From positions 1-15,526 of the forward strand of contig CAZBWE010000056.1 in NCBI GenBank assembly GCA_964495465.1: DNA of 15,526 nucleotides, written 5' to 3'. Every line of letters starts with the position of its first letter. The stretch's first letter is position 1. Shown here one piece after another: positions 14,540 to 15,526 of the stretch. Position numbers and translations under genes: made by a program. Origin of the DNA: CAZBWE01 sp964495465. GTDB taxonomy: Bacteria > Planctomycetota > Phycisphaerae > Sedimentisphaerales > Anaerobacaceae. Under the pieces are notes generated by a model. That model ran no database searches, was not told where the DNA came from, and saw only the letters and a program-made list of their open reading frames with translations.

Positions 14540-14586
14540 AAATCTGCTCGGCCTCGGTGCGGTGCTGTTAAGGAGAAAACACTAAT
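14540..14586. repeat. Second copy of the 47-bp leader module
   Basis: The first 25 bases match 13659-13683 exactly and the whole 47 bp matches at 41 positions. The palindromic half present in the first copy is absent here. The copy ends only 3 bp before the ATG of the 157-aa gene, and its AAGGAG (14570-14575) is the only ribosome-site-like sequence, although 14 nt from the ATG is long. Confidence 0.75.
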
Positions 14587-14589
14587 AAA

Positions 14590-15063
14590 ATGAGTAAAGC
14601 AGAGACAGAAAATCGAACCGTAGAAGAATTAAAAAAAGCACTGGTAGCCCTTGATTATGAAGTTTGGATGCTGTGGTCTTTGGCAAATATTCTTGCTACC
14701 GACAATCAAGGCAAGGGTGTGATTCATAATGCATTAGTAGAATCCTTTCTCATCCATGCCAGAATACTTATCGAATTTCTATACAAGAATGGACCATATA
14801 AGGATACTGTTAGGGCAAGTCAATACTTCACATCTGATAGCCATTGGAAAAGTATGCGTCCTAAAAAAACGGATTTACTCGAAGAAACAGAAAAAGATGC
14901 ACATAAATATCTTGCTCATCTTACATATACTCGCTCACAAGGAAAAAGGAAATGGCCTTCTATTAAAATCGCAACCGATATAAAAACAATATTGAAATTT
15001 TTCATAGAAAAATTGCCAGACGATTTTAACGAAGAATCAAAATGTCTGATTTCCTTGCTCTAG
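14590..15063 (+). CDS. Helical hypothetical protein, 157 aa
   Basis: The protein is soluble and almost wholly helical, with no signal peptide. Distinctive segments are residues 14-36 (KKALVALDYEVWMLWSLANIL), 45-64 (HNALVESFLIHARILIEFLY), 97-118 (LEETEKDAHKYLAHLTYTR) and 126-143. The ordered His/Arg residues in the second and third helices resemble helical families of unknown function found in many bacteria; the usual HEPN R-x4-6-H motif is not evident. The ATG at 14590-14592 follows directly after the 47-bp repeat. AT-rich, on the plus strand and unlinked in function to its neighbours, it looks like accessory cargo. I assign no function. Confidence 0.65.
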   Translation: MSKAETENRTVEELKKALVALDYEVWMLWSLANILATDNQGKGVIHNALVESFLIHARILIEFLYKNGPYKDTVRASQYFTSDSHWKSMRPKKTDLLEETEKDAHKYLAHLTYTRSQGKRKWPSIKIATDIKTILKFFIEKLPDDFNEESKCLISLL

Positions 15064-15185
15064 GAAAATTGGCCTTGTTGAGAATACACAGGGCAAAATA
15101 ACTTTGAGTGTAGATGCTATCTCTTTTCCTCGTTCTTTTCACGTTGAATAGCTTCGGATTTTCTCCAGAATTTCCATTACCGATA

Positions 15186-15236
15186 CAAGTTGTTTTCTCT
15201 TTTTTACCCGCCACACAGTAAGGCGGGTTTACTTAA
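15186..15236. repeat. Pyrimidine-rich repeat carrying an inserted 21-bp hairpin
   Basis: Sequence beginning CAAGTTGTTTTCTC (15186) is interrupted at 15207-15227 by a hairpin with arms CCCGCC and GGCGGG and a 9-nt loop. TTTA lies on both sides (15203-15206 and 15228-15231). Without the hairpin and one TTTA, it aligns with 15369-15395 with one base change and one T difference. The hairpin lacks a good T-tract, so it is a weak terminator candidate for the gene ending at 15063. Confidence 0.65.
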
Positions 15237-15249
15237 CCCCAATTTCTCA

Positions 15250-15350
15250 TTAACCACAGACGCCGTCCTGAGCGTAGTCGAAGGATTAACACTGATTTAC
15301 ACTGATTTATATTTTTATATCTCTGTGTTCTCTGTGACCTCTGTGGCTAA
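15250..15350. repeat. Dispersed element with inverted ends TTAACCACAGA/TCTGTGGCTAA
   Basis: The inverted ends (15250-15260 and 15340-15350) match at 10 of 11 positions. Inside are a GTCCTGAGCG/TAGTCGAAGGA module (15265-15285), two adjacent ACACTGATTT units (15289-15308) and three 9-nt units starting CTCTGTG (15321-15347). It resembles widespread intergenic repeats and is related to the element at 1401-1497. Confidence 0.7.
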
Positions 15351-15368
15351 TACAAATTCCTATACTTT

Positions 15369-15395
15369 CAAGTTGTTTCCTCTTTTTTTACTTAA
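15369..15395. repeat. Pyrimidine-rich repeat, copy without the hairpin
   Basis: This 27-bp copy begins CAAGTTGTTTCCTC and ends TTTACTTAA. It matches the repeat at 15186 apart from one T/C change, one extra T and absence of the 21-bp hairpin with its second TTTA, so it serves as the empty-site comparison. Confidence 0.65.
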
Positions 15396-15441
15396 ACAGT
15401 CCTTCTCGTATCGAAATCCCTGTTCCAATTTGGTCGGGATA

Positions 15442-15526
15442 ATGTGTGAAATTGCTGAAAAACTTAAATTTTTTGGCTCGGCTCAGGCAGCCAAAGTTCT
15501 GTCAAGAGTATCCCAAGAGTTGATAG
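15442..15526 (+). CDS. Possible 5' end of an unrecognised gene (partial)
   Basis: An ATG at 15442-15444 opens a frame running off the window, giving at least 28 residues that begin MCEIAEKLKFFG and continue as a helical, Ala/Val/Leu-rich peptide. There is no good ribosome site (CGGGATA precedes the ATG). The frame is also open upstream through the repeats, so the start is uncertain. On the other strand a frame ending at TAA near 15464-15466 would give a tail reading ELWLPEPSQKI, an equally possible alternative. Too short to identify. Confidence 0.3.
   Translation, partial: MCEIAEKLKFFGSAQAAKVLSRVSQELI

Larger units (their letters stand above)
15064..15441. other. 378-bp repeat-rich intergenic region
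   Basis: No gene is supported here. The region holds two copies of a pyrimidine-rich direct repeat (15186-15236 and 15369-15395) flanking a CACAGAG-type dispersed element (15250-15350). A minus-strand frame at 15026-15214 overlaps the preceding gene's end and has low-quality composition. Confidence 0.55.

Noticed and set aside
14481..14586. Integron attC site around the 47-bp repeat
   Set aside because: ATTCAAC (14492-14498) fits one core-site pattern, but the partner GTTAAGG breaks the GTTRRRY rule, arm pairing is poor, and the copy at 13659 lacks these features. No integrase is present.
15026..15214. Minus-strand 62-codon frame at the right end
   Set aside because: It overlaps the end of the 157-aa gene and the inserted hairpin and has no sensible domain.
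15206..15228. Intrinsic terminator for the 157-aa gene
   Set aside because: The stem is good, but the following bases are TTTACTTAA, not a T-tract, and it lies 143 bp past the stop. The insertion explanation fits better.
12700..15526. Prophage or insertion sequence in the accessory part
   Set aside because: No transposase, integrase or phage structural gene is visible, and no long terminal repeats flank the segment.

Overview
The window looks like a chromosomal segment of a bacterium, probably a Planctomycetota member of the Phycisphaerae/Sedimentisphaerales type and probably an anaerobe. The assignment is an inference. It rests on planctomycete-like variants in several core enzymes (CdsA with GGxLDVxDS, UppS with RTANEMR, YbeY ending GFDD), a radical SAM enzyme, moderate GC, and intergenic DNA full of short dispersed hairpin repeats. 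No rRNA or tRNA gene is available to confirm it.

Layout. Positions 1-105 are the 3' end of an unrecognised plus-strand gene, followed by a nested dispersed repeat. Positions 287-1252 carry two small minus-strand unknown genes. From 12697 down to 1495 runs a long minus-strand series of ten genes: radical SAM/SPASM enzyme, a soluble unknown, a small membrane protein, purA, uppS, cdsA, phoH, a short PgpH-like 7TM-HD protein, ybeY, a CorC/HlyC-type CNNM-CBS protein, and recO. Most gaps are 5-66 bp, so much of this could be co-transcribed. It appears to join two classical neighbourhoods: undecaprenyl/phospholipid precursor synthesis (uppS-cdsA) and the phoH-pgpH-ybeY-corC-recO cluster. The dgkA, cdd and era genes often found in the second cluster are absent here.

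From 12.7 kb to the end the sequence is more AT-rich and the genes are on the plus strand: a 100-aa unknown, an exported coiled-coil protein of 251 aa, a 157-aa helical unknown, and a gene start running off the window. They are separated by dispersed repeats, two of which form a 47-bp duplicated leader in front of unrelated genes. This is an accessory segment.

The most distinctive feature is the repeat biology. Three heptanucleotide tandem arrays with different unit sequences lie in frame inside recO (two) and the HD gene (one). Several hairpin repeats are nested inside other repeats, and in two cases the window also holds a matching copy without the inner hairpin, so the insertion can be read directly. 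I found no convincing CRISPR array, phage, transposase or toxin system. The best candidate for something under-described is this family of very small inserted hairpins and heptamer arrays.
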